Shown: positions 1 to 6,485 of the stretch, piece after piece
How the letters are laid out: every line of letters begins with the position of its first letter
Numbering within the stretch: position 1 is the first letter of the stretch
From: a virus
Strand: one strand, 5' to 3'
IMG/VR virus record: IMGVR_UViG_3300031963_000898
Coordinates: 1-24,392 of that record
Length of the DNA stretch: 24,392 nt
Program-made: the position numbers and the translations under genes
Notes under the pieces: model-generated
The model's database searches: none
What the model was told of the DNA's origin: nothing
Seen by the model: only the letters and a program-made list of their open reading frames with translations

Positions 1-559
1 TTCTTTGAGCTATTAGGTTGTACTCCCATAGCGTCTGAAAGTCGGCGGCTGACATAGTGAACAAGGGCATCAGCGGGTCGATACCCAAGCTGTAAAAAAA
101 ATCCTTCGCACCTCCCTTGCTCAGCTTCTCAAATACTTGCAACTTCTGCTCGTGGGTGTCAATGTTTATCGCCGCAGGATTCTCGTCATCGCGCACTATC
201 CAAGTAGCTGCAATGTTAAGCAAGATGTCGCGGTGAATAACTGTGTCCTGCCGCTCGCGTATGATGTGGATATACGCAGCAACAAGCGCAGCGTTCTTTG
301 CATTGCTCAGCCCTGCACTTAGCGCCTTCTCCATTCCTTCAAGTATCAGCTCCATCTCCGTGCCGCTCAGTCCGCAGCTTAATCTCTCAAGTAAGCCCAT
401 TGACATACTGAAGCGCTCCAATGGTAGGTTGAGCTCCTTCGGGAAGCGGTAGTATGTATGCCCTTCGTGCTCGAATACTTTTACTAAGTTGTATTCGCTT
501 TTCTGCTTACTGCGGAAGATAGAGCGCGCTCGCTCTTTTAATTGCTTGGTGAACTTCAT
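1..559 (-). CDS. Unrecognised phage protein, 3' end outside window
   Basis: Open frame of 186 codons beginning MKFTKQLKERARSIF and running off the left edge, so the C-terminus is missing. The product is soluble and mostly helical, with a basic N-terminus and no signal peptide or membrane segment. I recognise no catalytic motif. It follows the terminase and three small genes in the same operon, where a portal or head-assembly gene is often found, but the sequence does not look like a portal (no long portal-like core visible). Its start overlaps the upstream 85-codon gene by 53 nt; the ATG at 559 is the first in-frame start. The reading frame is secure; the function is unknown. Confidence 0.75.
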   Translation of the reverse strand, partial: MKFTKQLKERARSIFRSKQKSEYNLVKVFEHEGHTYYRFPKELNLPLERFSMSMGLLERLSCGLSGTEMELILEGMEKALSAGLSNAKNAALVAAYIHIIRERQDTVIHRDILLNIAATWIVRDDENPAAINIDTHEQKLQVFEKLSKGGAKDFFYSLGIDPLMPLFTMSAADFQTLWEYNLIAQR

Positions 560-764
560 TTATAGATTCTTTTATTTGTAATTCATTAGCGTTTGACATC
601 TTTACTATTGTACTTCTGCCATCGTGGAATATGTACATTATCTCATTTAAGTTAACAATTATATCGGTGTATCCAAGCTCCTCAGTTGTTAACTCTTGCA
701 ACTTCTCATCCTCAGTGTCCATAAACTGAATTAGCTTAGTATGAACGTGGATAAACGCTGCCAT
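507..764 (-). CDS. Small protein with a FlbD-like beta-rich core
   Basis: 85 codons from the ATG at 764, two bases after the stop of the zinc-ribbon gene. A longer upstream extension only shadows that gene. The central stretch (VNLNEIMYIFHDGRSTIVKM, then NELQIKESINEVHQAIKRA) has the pattern 'hydrophobic strand - turn - strand - KES(I/V)xEV helix' seen in small FlbD-type and related Bacteroidota phage proteins. This is only a resemblance in pattern, and no function can be assigned. An alternative start is the ATG of MDTEDEKLQE at 722. Confidence 0.65.
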   Translation of the reverse strand: MAAFIHVHTKLIQFMDTEDEKLQELTTEELGYTDIIVNLNEIMYIFHDGRSTIVKMSNANELQIKESINEVHQAIKRASALYLPQ

Positions 765-766
765 AG

Positions 767-973
767 CTACCAATAACCAAATGGGCACTCCGCATCTTCT
801 ACTCGCGTCTTTGCAGGCAAGAAGCATCCGCACTCATTGCAACTGTTTAGCTTCTTGTTCTTATGCTGGCATAAGTTACATATCGCAGTGCGAGGCTTGC
901 TCCTTGCTCTTGCGTCTCTATTGCTGGTTATATAATAAAACCAACCTTCTATGATTGCCATTATCCTGCTCAT
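767..973 (-). CDS. Small zinc-ribbon phage protein
   Basis: 68 codons starting MSRIMAIIEGWFYYI. The ATG at 973 overlaps the TGA of the preceding gene (ATGA). Four paired cysteines are visible: CNLC near residue 32 and CNECGC near residue 46, followed by FLPAKTR and a terminal CPFGYW. This C-x2-C / C-x2-CGCxLxAKTR / CPxxxW layout recurs in small proteins of Bacteroidota phages encoded near the terminase. It probably binds one or two zinc ions; the role is unknown. The family resemblance is strong, and a nucleic-acid or protein-docking role is only inference. Confidence 0.75.
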   Translation of the reverse strand: MSRIMAIIEGWFYYITSNRDARARSKPRTAICNLCQHKNKKLNSCNECGCFLPAKTRVEDAECPFGYW

Positions 974-1284
974 TGTATCAATGCAGCTGAGAATGATAAA
1001 CACTTGTAAATATCGCCATCGACTGTGATATCTTGATGGCTTTGCTCTGTTGCGGTTAGTGTTACCCATATCGTGTAGCCTTGCATCGGGTCAAGGGATA
1101 GCCCTTCAATAGTTATGTTGCCTTCGCCATCGCTCTCAGCTTCAATGAGCATCACATTGCCAGTAGCGTTGTGCTGCACCCAAACGAAGTATTCGGTATC
1201 GGCTTCAACAGCTCCGAAGGTGAAACTACCTAAGCAGGCATCAATGTAATCGCCTGCATTGTAACAAGGTGTGCATACGCTCAT
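970..1284 (-). CDS. Small beta-rich phage protein, probably virion-associated
   Basis: 104 codons starting MSVCTPCYNAGDYID. The ATG at 1284 overlaps the terminase stop (ATGA), which decides this start over the longer in-frame extension. The CxxC near the N-terminus, the phrase 'EYFVWVQHNATGNVMLIEAESDG' in shorter form (FVWV...G) and the later YTIWVTLT fit a small beta-sandwich family often found beside Bacteroidota phage packaging and head genes. Its position between the terminase and head genes suggests a virion or assembly role, which is inference. Confidence 0.65.
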   Translation of the reverse strand: MSVCTPCYNAGDYIDACLGSFTFGAVEADTEYFVWVQHNATGNVMLIEAESDGEGNITIEGLSLDPMQGYTIWVTLTATEQSHQDITVDGDIYKCLSFSAALIQ

Positions 1285-2599
1285 AAGTATCGTTTTAAAA
1301 TTGCGTTCACAAAGTAACGAAAACAATCTAAGAAATCGGCACGCTCACTTAAAATTCTTCTATTGCTCTTGATGATGCTGCCGTTGCTATCGCACTGCAC
1401 TTGCTTTGCATCGAACACGAAGCCCTTGCACTTTACCGAGTTGGCTCTGATGTCGAGCTTCCTTAGCGCAGCATTGCAATCAATGCGGCTGTTGTAGTGC
1501 GTCGGGTTGGCTGGTATTATTATCTGCGAATCGCTCAGGTGTAATCGGCGTTTGATTTGCGTGTATGCGCTTGAGTTATCGCGCTGCTGCACTGTGCCGC
1601 CCTTACCCATCGCATCGCCAGTGATCCGCAGCAAGCCCATTGGTATGCTCATTCGCTCGATGTAATCGCAGAACGCATCAACGCTGCCCTTATCAATCTT
1701 TATCTCATCGACTACCACGCAGCCTCGCGGCAGTTGTTGGATCACCAGTGCGCATAGTGGGTTGATGTTGAAATCGACACTTATGAATATCGGTATATTG
1801 CGATTGAGCGCGATGCTATCATCAATGTGCTTCTCATCCTGCCACTCGTAAAGGAATGGGTTAGCAACATCGTCTAAGATATCCCAGTCGCCTTCAACGA
1901 AACGCTGATACTGCACTGGCGGTAGTTCCTTCAATGACTCAAGGTACTCGGCAGGGATGTGAGGGTTGTCGGTTATCTTTGATGGTATGTAGCTCCAACG
2001 CTCAGGCAAGCTGCCATCCCGGTATCGGTCGTATATCACAGTCTTCACCCAATTGTTAGCAGGGTTGCAAGTCGCCAAGCAAACAATCGGCGGCTTGCCA
2101 TGCGCCTTGTTCCAACTTCCGATGCGCTCCTGCACCTTGTAGAAAGTTGGCTCTTGCAGCTCGTTGACTTCATCAAGCCCTGCGCCGTTAACTTCCAATC
2201 CTCTAAAGCGGTTGAGGTCTTTATCCTCATCGAAACTCTCTGCCATAAAGATAAGCTCGCTGCCGTTGTTGAATGTTACAACATTAGTATCTCTGTTCCA
2301 ACTTCTGATATGTGCATTTAGCCCATCGCCAAGCAGTCCAGTGAATGATGGAAACGTGGTGCGCTTTAAGTCGGGCAGCGACTTGCGGATGATTACCCAA
2401 CGACTGCCGCCATAGGTTAGCGCGAGGTGTGTGATAGTTAATAATAGCCAGTAGGTTTTTCCACCTCGTTAATCTTTCCCCCTTACATTTCTGCAAGGGG
2501 AGCCCATCGTATAGCACCCCCGAAAACAATTACTCGCTTGTTTCCGCTGGTTGCCATATCGAAGGCTGATGTTTGTGTCTTGGTTAATGTGAAGCTCAT
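1281..2599 (-). CDS. terL: Terminase large subunit, interrupted in Walker A by a 41-nt insertion
   Basis: DNA-packaging motor (ATPase plus nuclease). The ATG at 2599 overlaps the stop of the DUF5681 gene (ATGA). The first 31 codons end ...VIVFGGAIR; the frame then enters an insertion and hits TAA eight codons later. From 2465 another frame continues GGKTYWLLLT... to the stop at 1281. Removing exactly 41 nt joins the two into a 425-residue protein of normal TerL length, with Walker A GGAIRGGKT (27-35), a Walker B-like LDEVNE near 129, an ATPase-coupling motif LATCNP near 161-166, and RNase H-like nuclease aspartates near 262 (SVDFN), 315 (TGDAMG) and 408/411 (ADFLDCFRYF). Without removal, only a 38-residue peptide and a fragment lacking the P-loop could be made. 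No ATG, GTG or TTG start lies in the downstream frame before 2246. Confidence 0.9.
2466..2506 (-). other. 41-nt intervening element with hairpin in terL (bypass-like or palindromic insertion)
   Basis: In the transcript the element follows codon CGA (2509-2507) and itself ends in CGA (2468-2466), so the flanks share ACGA. It contains a stem CCCCTTGCA / TGTAAGGGG (9 bp, one G-U) closed by a GAAA tetraloop of GNRA type. AUG-UAA sits at the loop and 3' arm in the incoming frame. A purine run GGGGGAAAG follows 5 nt before the second CGA, and a TAA stands directly before it in the outgoing frame. Length 41 is not a multiple of three. The layout resembles the bypass segment of phage T4 gene 60 (matching take-off and landing codons, hairpin, internal stop, purine-rich tract before landing). 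A small palindromic repeat insertion with a 4-bp target duplication would look the same. Confidence 0.8.
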
Positions 2600-2910
2600 T
2601 GCTCTGACTTACCCTCTATTGTTCTTATAATCACCAAAGGATCGCTACTGGTAATGTTGGTCTCTTGCGTTTGCTTCGGCTTGCCATAGCCTCTATCAAG
2701 CAGCATCTCTGCCGCCTTAATGTCTCCACGTAATGCTTTAGCTTCAATCGCCTTAAGGATGCGCTCCGCAGTCGTCAGCCCGTTCTTCTCATCGCCAAGT
2801 ATATCAGCCATTAGCTTGCTCAGCTCAGGTAGCTTCTTGGGACGACCTCCTGGATTTCCACTCTCTCCCTTTTTCCAACGTGGTTCTATTTTACCTTTAC
2901 CTCCTGCCAT
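2596..2910 (-). CDS. DUF5681-type protein, possible small terminase subunit
   Basis: 104 codons starting MAGGKGKIEPRWKKGESGNP. The N-terminal motif 'RWKKGESGNPGGRPKK' is the hallmark of the DUF5681 family. A helical segment follows (ERILKAIEAKALRGDIKAAEMLLDRGYGKP) that is typical of the family and of small terminase-like DNA-binding proteins. It sits immediately upstream of terL and overlaps it by ATGA. Small-terminase function is therefore likely from position but not proven by sequence. The basic N-terminus suits DNA binding. Confidence 0.85.
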   Translation of the reverse strand: MAGGKGKIEPRWKKGESGNPGGRPKKLPELSKLMADILGDEKNGLTTAERILKAIEAKALRGDIKAAEMLLDRGYGKPKQTQETNITSSDPLVIIRTIEGKSEQ

Positions 2911-2929
2911 ACGTTGTTTTTTCGTTGTA

Positions 2930-3067
2930 TTACTTACCTCGCTTTCTACTTTTAGCAGCCTCAGCGTTGGCGATTGCCACAGCTTGTTGAGCTGAATACC
3001 CTTCGCTAATTAGCTTGCGGATGTTCATTGTAATTATCGCTTGGGTGTCTCCCTGAAATAGTGGCAT
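2930..3067 (-). CDS. 45-residue phage protein (MPLFQGDTQ family)
   Basis: Starts MPLFQGDTQAIITMNIRKLI at 3067. The longer frame upstream only reads through the preceding gene. The pattern MPL-x-G-x4-(I/V)xxNIxxLIxEGxxxxQAVAIAxxEA followed by a lysine/arginine tail is a recurrent tiny family in phages, mostly near packaging genes. It has one short helix pair and a basic C-terminus (KSRKRGK). Function unknown. Confidence 0.75.
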   Translation of the reverse strand: MPLFQGDTQAIITMNIRKLISEGYSAQQAVAIANAEAAKSRKRGK

Positions 3068-3071
3068 CGAA

Positions 3072-3386
3072 TCACTTACTTTTATTATACAAAGATATGT
3101 TTTTTGCTCTATCAATCTGCTCTTGTGTGAGCTTCAATCTTACAACCTTGTTGTACATTATCACATCGGCAGTAAGATAGCCCTTGTCATCTTGCCTTAG
3201 CGAGCCTATAAGGTATTCATTCGGCACTTGCATCTGTATATCTTCTGATGCCTCCATTATCTCCTGCATACTTTTCAATCCAAATCTTACAAGCACATCC
3301 TGAGCCCCTCCCGTTGGTGTGAGGTAGCCAATGAAGTGTTCATCTTCAATATTGAAGTAACCGCTGCGCCATCTATTTCTTTGCAT
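3072..3386 (-). CDS. Unrecognised 104-residue protein
   Basis: Starts MQRNRWRSGYFNIEDEHFIG at the ATG at 3386; a GTG two codons upstream is possible but less likely. It is a mixed alpha/beta soluble protein ending with a lysine-rich tail. It overlaps the 3' end of the RHH-like gene by 14 nt and is followed 4 nt later by the MPLFQG protein, so it belongs to the packaging-side operon. No motif recognised. Confidence 0.7.
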   Translation of the reverse strand: MQRNRWRSGYFNIEDEHFIGYLTPTGGAQDVLVRFGLKSMQEIMEASEDIQMQVPNEYLIGSLRQDDKGYLTADVIMYNKVVRLKLTQEQIDRAKNISLYNKSK

Positions 3387-3546
3387 TGACACGATATTGA
3401 AGTAAGTATTGTTTAATCATTTCGCGTATCTCATCCTTTCGGGAAGCAGGAATCCTCACAGTGAGGTTGCAAGTTGCTTCGCCGTATGCAAATGGCGGTC
3501 CTGCACCTTCGCGCACTCCGCCTCTACGTTCTATCTTCTGTTCCAT
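3373..3546 (-). CDS. 57-residue basic protein, ribbon-helix-helix-like
   Basis: Short gene reading MEQKIERRGGVREGAGPPFA and then YGEATCNLTVRIPASRKDEIREMIKQYL. The 'RGGxREGAGxP' N-terminus followed by a strand (TCNLTVRIP) and two helices is the usual shape of small phage proteins of Bacteroidota that resemble ribbon-helix-helix DNA-binding proteins. It overlaps the stop of the AT-rich 91-residue gene upstream by 23 nt and the start of the 104-residue gene downstream by 14 nt. DNA binding is inference. Confidence 0.7.
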   Translation of the reverse strand: MEQKIERRGGVREGAGPPFAYGEATCNLTVRIPASRKDEIREMIKQYLLQYRVNAKK

Positions 3547-3799
3547 CTGATAGCTCCCTTACAATCATTTTAAATGCTTCAAGAAATGTATATCTTTCTG
3601 CGTGACCTTCAAAAGTAAATTCAAATGAATCACAATACTCTCCATTTAAATATAAACTTGTTGATGCTAAATCTTCAAACTTTACAGTAACAGAAACATT
3701 GTGATAATTATCATTTTTATTTCCTTTATCTGTTAAAGTAACTTTAATGATATTATGACTTACAAATTCTTCTGAAACAATTCTAACTTCATCTTTCAT
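3524..3799 (-). CDS. Unrecognised AT-rich 91-residue protein
   Basis: Starts MKDEVRIVSEEFVSHNIIKV at 3799. It is predicted to be mostly beta-strand (alternating KVTLTDKG, VSVTVKFEDL, FEFTFEGHAE) with a final helix. It is far more AT-rich than its neighbours and uses A/T-ending codons, so it was probably acquired separately. A good Bacteroidota promoter lies directly upstream, with the -7 box ending 6 bp before the ATG, so the mRNA may be leaderless. Function unknown. Confidence 0.7.
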   Translation of the reverse strand: MKDEVRIVSEEFVSHNIIKVTLTDKGNKNDNYHNVSVTVKFEDLASTSLYLNGEYCDSFEFTFEGHAERYTFLEAFKMIVRELSDGTEDRT

Positions 3800-3804
3800 A
3801 TTTG

Positions 3805-3834
3805 CAAAGGTAACTATTTTATTTGATTATGCAA
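3805..3834 (-). promoter_or_regulatory. Bacteroidota-type promoter, near-leaderless
   Basis: On the minus strand: TTG (3834-3832), 19-nt spacer, TACCTTTG (3812-3805), then CAAAT and the ATG at 3799. This matches the Bacteroidota consensus TTG-N19-TAnnTTTG. The expected start site falls on or next to the ATG. It lies inside the 3' end of the VRR-NUC gene. Confidence 0.6.
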
Positions 3835-4149
3835 TATTACCGCAAGAAATTCCTCTTCACTTCTAACGATGTGATATTCGTGCCCAAGCGAGAGGCATAG
3901 CTGCTGGAACTTAACTTGCTCAGGCGATTGCCTTCCGCTTTCGGTCTTCCATTCAATCCAAACTGTCTTCCCTTCGGGTTTCAAATAACACATATCGGCT
4001 ACGCCTGCGACAACACCCATAGCTTTATTAAGTGCTCCTTTAATTCCGTTTTGGCTGTTGTTATTTATAGCAAACACGCGCCCACGTAGGTCTGGGCGGC
4101 TGTTCCATAGGTTCTGAAATGCCTTAGATTGGAGGGTTGCTTCGCTCAT
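3814..4149 (-). CDS. VRR-NUC domain nuclease
   Basis: 111 residues starting MSEATLQSKAFQNLWNSRPD. The ATG at 4149 is chosen because everything upstream in frame is encoded by the TTGGACCAC repeats (it would read GPSGPSGP). VRR-NUC is a PD-(D/E)XK nuclease fold. Visible are NKAMGVVAGVADM with the catalytic Asp at about 52, then WIEWK (Glu66-x-Lys68), then QSPEQVKFQ at about 74-82, the standard motif order. Phage VRR-NUC proteins are thought to act as structure-selective or Holliday-junction nucleases during replication or packaging. It lies between the putative origin and the packaging genes. Confidence 0.88.
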   Translation of the reverse strand: MSEATLQSKAFQNLWNSRPDLRGRVFAINNNSQNGIKGALNKAMGVVAGVADMCYLKPEGKTVWIEWKTESGRQSPEQVKFQQLCLSLGHEYHIVRSEEEFLAVILHNQIK

Positions 4150-4151
4150 AA

Positions 4152-4178
4152 TTGGACCACTTGGACCACTTGGACCAC
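4152..4178. repeat. Three tandem 9-bp TTGGACCAC repeats
   Basis: Perfect tandem copies at 4152-4160, 4161-4169 and 4170-4178, immediately upstream of the VRR-NUC start. The same TGGACCACTT core recurs in both orientations at 4276-4285, 4322-4331, 4342-4351 and 4352-4361 (one mismatch). Confidence 0.9.
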
Positions 4179-4211
4179 TTGTTTTAGCACTTCCCAAAGT
4201 AGCATATGTGA

Positions 4212-4246
4212 TGTGTGTGTGTGTGTGTGTGTGTGCATATATATAT
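4212..4246. repeat. (TG)12 dinucleotide tract followed by (AT)n
   Basis: Twelve consecutive TG dinucleotides (4212-4235), one C, then five AT dinucleotides. Such tracts are rare in compact phage genomes. They are prone to Z-DNA formation and melting, consistent with an unwinding element beside the repeats. Confidence 0.9.
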
Positions 4247-4361
4247 TTATAAGGGTTTAGTAAAAAGTAAGTGGTAAGTGGTCCAAAATCGCTGCGGTCT
4301 TACTGACACAATGGTTTCCAATGGACCACTTCATAAATAGTAAGTGGTCCATAGTGGTCCA

Positions 4362-6485
4362 CTACATAGTAAGTTTGGAGACAAAGTACATCCTTACTTT
4401 GGAATTACCTCTCATTTTACGCTCTTGTTGGTATCCTAAAGATGTAAGTATTGAACCAATACGCTGAGTGTTGAGGTAATTAAACTTAGTTTCCACCATC
4501 AAGTATTGCTGAATATCGGTAAGCGACATCCATTCTCCAAAGGCTCTATCTCCAATGTCAAGCTTCTTATGGATTAAGTCCTCCTCCGGTGTTGAGTGCT
4601 TAAATGAATCAGTTGATTGATTTAAGAGCGCTATCTCCTCTTTAAGGACTGTATATGATTCGCCAGCTAAATACATCGCGTACAGCTCGCGCCATAGCTC
4701 TGCCTTATCGCATTGGTTATAAAGCTCATGGTCAATGTCCAATATATGGATTGGTATTTGCCTGCGGTTGCCAGTTGGATCGGATAGTATCTGTGTTTCG
4801 TTTGATGTTCCGCAAAATACTGCGAGCCTGCGAAGGTCAACAGATACCCTGCCGTATGGCTCGCGCACGTTGATGAACTCTTTAGAGGTCAACTCCTTAA
4901 GCCGCTTCTCCTCCTTTTTGGATTTGCCGCCGTATTCATCATCAAGTATTAGTAGCTTCTTTGTCATTAGTATTTCATCGTCTTTACCAGCATCCATCTT
5001 GCTCTCGGCAAATAGGAAGCGCAGCTCTTTGGGTAATAGATACCTAAACCAATGCGTCTTGCCAGTGCCCTGCTTCTCTCCTGAGAAGATAAGCACCAAT
5101 GGTGAATGGAAACCATAAGCGGAAGCGACAACTGAAACAAGCCACTTAATGATGAACTTATCGGCATTCGGTGTATCTGTTTTAATACTACCGAGCAGCT
5201 TGGATAAGTTTGGACGGTTGTCAACTGGCTTAACATCTGACTCAAAGAACTCATGCAGCGGGTTGTATGTTTCGATTCTGTTGGAGAATAGTATGGCGGT
5301 GATAAGGTCTTTAGTTGATTCTTTGAATAACGCTTTAGAGTCCAGAAATATGGAGTTAATATCACTATCGTCAATCGGCTTGTTGTTGAGTTCCACGTTG
5401 CGGGTTATAACATTTTTGCGCAGCGGGAAGGTCTTTACGAATGCGGTGATGTCGGCACTAACATTCTCCGATTTATACTTAATATCCTTGCTTACTATCT
5501 GATTAACTATCTCGGTGCTCACTTCATTTGAGATGCCGCCATGCTTTTCCAGTGTTTCAATAATTGCATCTGTGGAAAGCCCAGCGGCTCGCTGCGAAGT
5601 TGCTGAACGCATTATCTCTTTTGTCTGATTTGAATAGGCATCAATTCCGTTTTGCTTAGCGTGGAAGTAGATGGTTGCAATGGTTGACTTCTTGCCTTTG
5701 CTTTCGCTGTGGTTCTTAAGGCAGGCGCTGTACTGCCTATCGCAATCGTCTGAGTTGTACTTAGAGGAGTGAGAGGATAAAGTATGGAAGTGGTCGCGCC
5801 CCTGCTCTCCGAACTCGGAGACAAGCGCATAAGCAATTGAAATCCAATCGGAATAATCTTCGCATAGGTTGAGCTGCTTGCGGTCCATTTGCTCAATCAT
5901 TGCATCGAAGTCGTTTTTTACTACTACTACCTTATGAGTTTTTAGCTCCTTTTGCTTGGCGAGATACTTCTTGAATTGTTGCGCTTTGGTGTTAACGAAG
6001 ATAAACGGATCATAAGAAACAAAGCGGGCGCGTGCAAGGTTCTTGCATGACTGGTCAACGATTAGTTGATAGTTGTTGTAAAGGTAGGAAGCGATGCCGT
6101 TGAAGGCATCGAGGTGTCGCGTTCCATCGATGCGGGATATAACACACAATCCGCTGCCGCTAATGGATATAAAGCAGGCATAAGTATAAGGATCATTGCT
6201 CAGGAGCTTTCGCGTTTCTTCGATGTTTTCAACGTGGTCAATGTCGATTGCGATGAATCCTGAATGATTGCGCAGGGCATCGTCTTTACGAGCTGCAAAT
6301 GAGCCGCTAACTGTAACAAGTGGCGCGGTTTTTTTCTTTAGGTCGCGTATCTCTTTAGTTGGTGCTGCTCTGATGTCGAGCACTACATCTTGCCATTTTC
6401 CGGTGCGTATGCCTTCGAGAAAGGAGTTAATTTCGATGTCCACATCTTGGTCATCTCTGATATTCTTGTAGTAGGAAATCTGCAT
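4362..6485 (-). CDS. Primase-helicase, BT4734/VapE type
   Basis: 707 residues. The N-terminal half resembles BT4734-like/AEP primase domains: GFIAIDIDHV (about 77-86, metal-binding Asp81 and Asp83) and a following ISGSGLCV segment. A middle region with DWISIAYALVSEFGEQGRDHF matches the primase-C-terminal-type helical domain. The C-terminal half is a VirE/VapE-like P-loop ATPase: SGEKQGTGKTHWFRYLLP (468-485), LLILDDEYGG (511-520), and sensor region RRLAVFCGTSNE near 561. A final winged-helix-like tail (about 640-707) could bind DNA. It should prime and unwind DNA at the adjacent repeat-rich region. Its start overlaps the helicase gene by 35 nt. Confidence 0.9.
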   Translation of the reverse strand: MQISYYKNIRDDQDVDIEINSFLEGIRTGKWQDVVLDIRAAPTKEIRDLKKKTAPLVTVSGSFAARKDDALRNHSGFIAIDIDHVENIEETRKLLSNDPYTYACFISISGSGLCVISRIDGTRHLDAFNGIASYLYNNYQLIVDQSCKNLARARFVSYDPFIFVNTKAQQFKKYLAKQKELKTHKVVVVKNDFDAMIEQMDRKQLNLCEDYSDWISIAYALVSEFGEQGRDHFHTLSSHSSKYNSDDCDRQYSACLKNHSESKGKKSTIATIYFHAKQNGIDAYSNQTKEIMRSATSQRAAGLSTDAIIETLEKHGGISNEVSTEIVNQIVSKDIKYKSENVSADITAFVKTFPLRKNVITRNVELNNKPIDDSDINSIFLDSKALFKESTKDLITAILFSNRIETYNPLHEFFESDVKPVDNRPNLSKLLGSIKTDTPNADKFIIKWLVSVVASAYGFHSPLVLIFSGEKQGTGKTHWFRYLLPKELRFLFAESKMDAGKDDEILMTKKLLILDDEYGGKSKKEEKRLKELTSKEFINVREPYGRVSVDLRRLAVFCGTSNETQILSDPTGNRRQIPIHILDIDHELYNQCDKAELWRELYAMYLAGESYTVLKEEIALLNQSTDSFKHSTPEEDLIHKKLDIGDRAFGEWMSLTDIQQYLMVETKFNYLNTQRIGSILTSLGYQQERKMRGNSKVRMYFVSKLTM

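Larger units (their letters stand above)
4144..4365. other. Putative replication origin: iterons, hairpin, (TG)n and (AT)n tracts
   Basis: 212-nt gap between the primase and VRR-NUC genes. It holds three tandem TTGGACCAC units (4152-4178), a 12-unit TG run (4212-4235), an (AT)n stretch (4237-4246), an inverted AAGTGGTCCA (4276-4285) preceded by a half copy, an 11-bp perfect inverted repeat ATGGACCACTT (4321-4331) / AAGTGGTCCAT (4342-4352), and a further copy TAGTGGTCCA (4352-4361) touching the primase stop. Repeated initiator-type sites next to easily melted DNA, adjacent to a primase-helicase, fit an origin. No U-tract follows the hairpin, so it is not a standard terminator. Confidence 0.6.

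Noticed and set aside
2466-2506. Archaeal-type bulge-helix-bulge or self-splicing intron
   Set aside because: The element is too short for group I or II introns and the splice borders are not placed in a bulge-helix-bulge; such processing is not known for bacterial mRNAs.
2284-2529. Open frame of 81 codons across the terminase 5' region
   Set aside because: It is the +1 frame of the interrupted terL; its sequence has no family resemblance, whereas the other two frames join into a perfect terminase once 41 nt are removed.
4150-4197. Upstream GTG start for the VRR-NUC gene giving a GPSGPSGP N-terminus
   Set aside because: These codons come from the TTGGACCAC repeats; the ATG at 4149 begins the conserved domain.
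4152-4361. CRISPR-like repeats
   Set aside because: Units are 9-10 bp, tandem or inverted, with no regular unique spacers; they fit binding sites, not an array.
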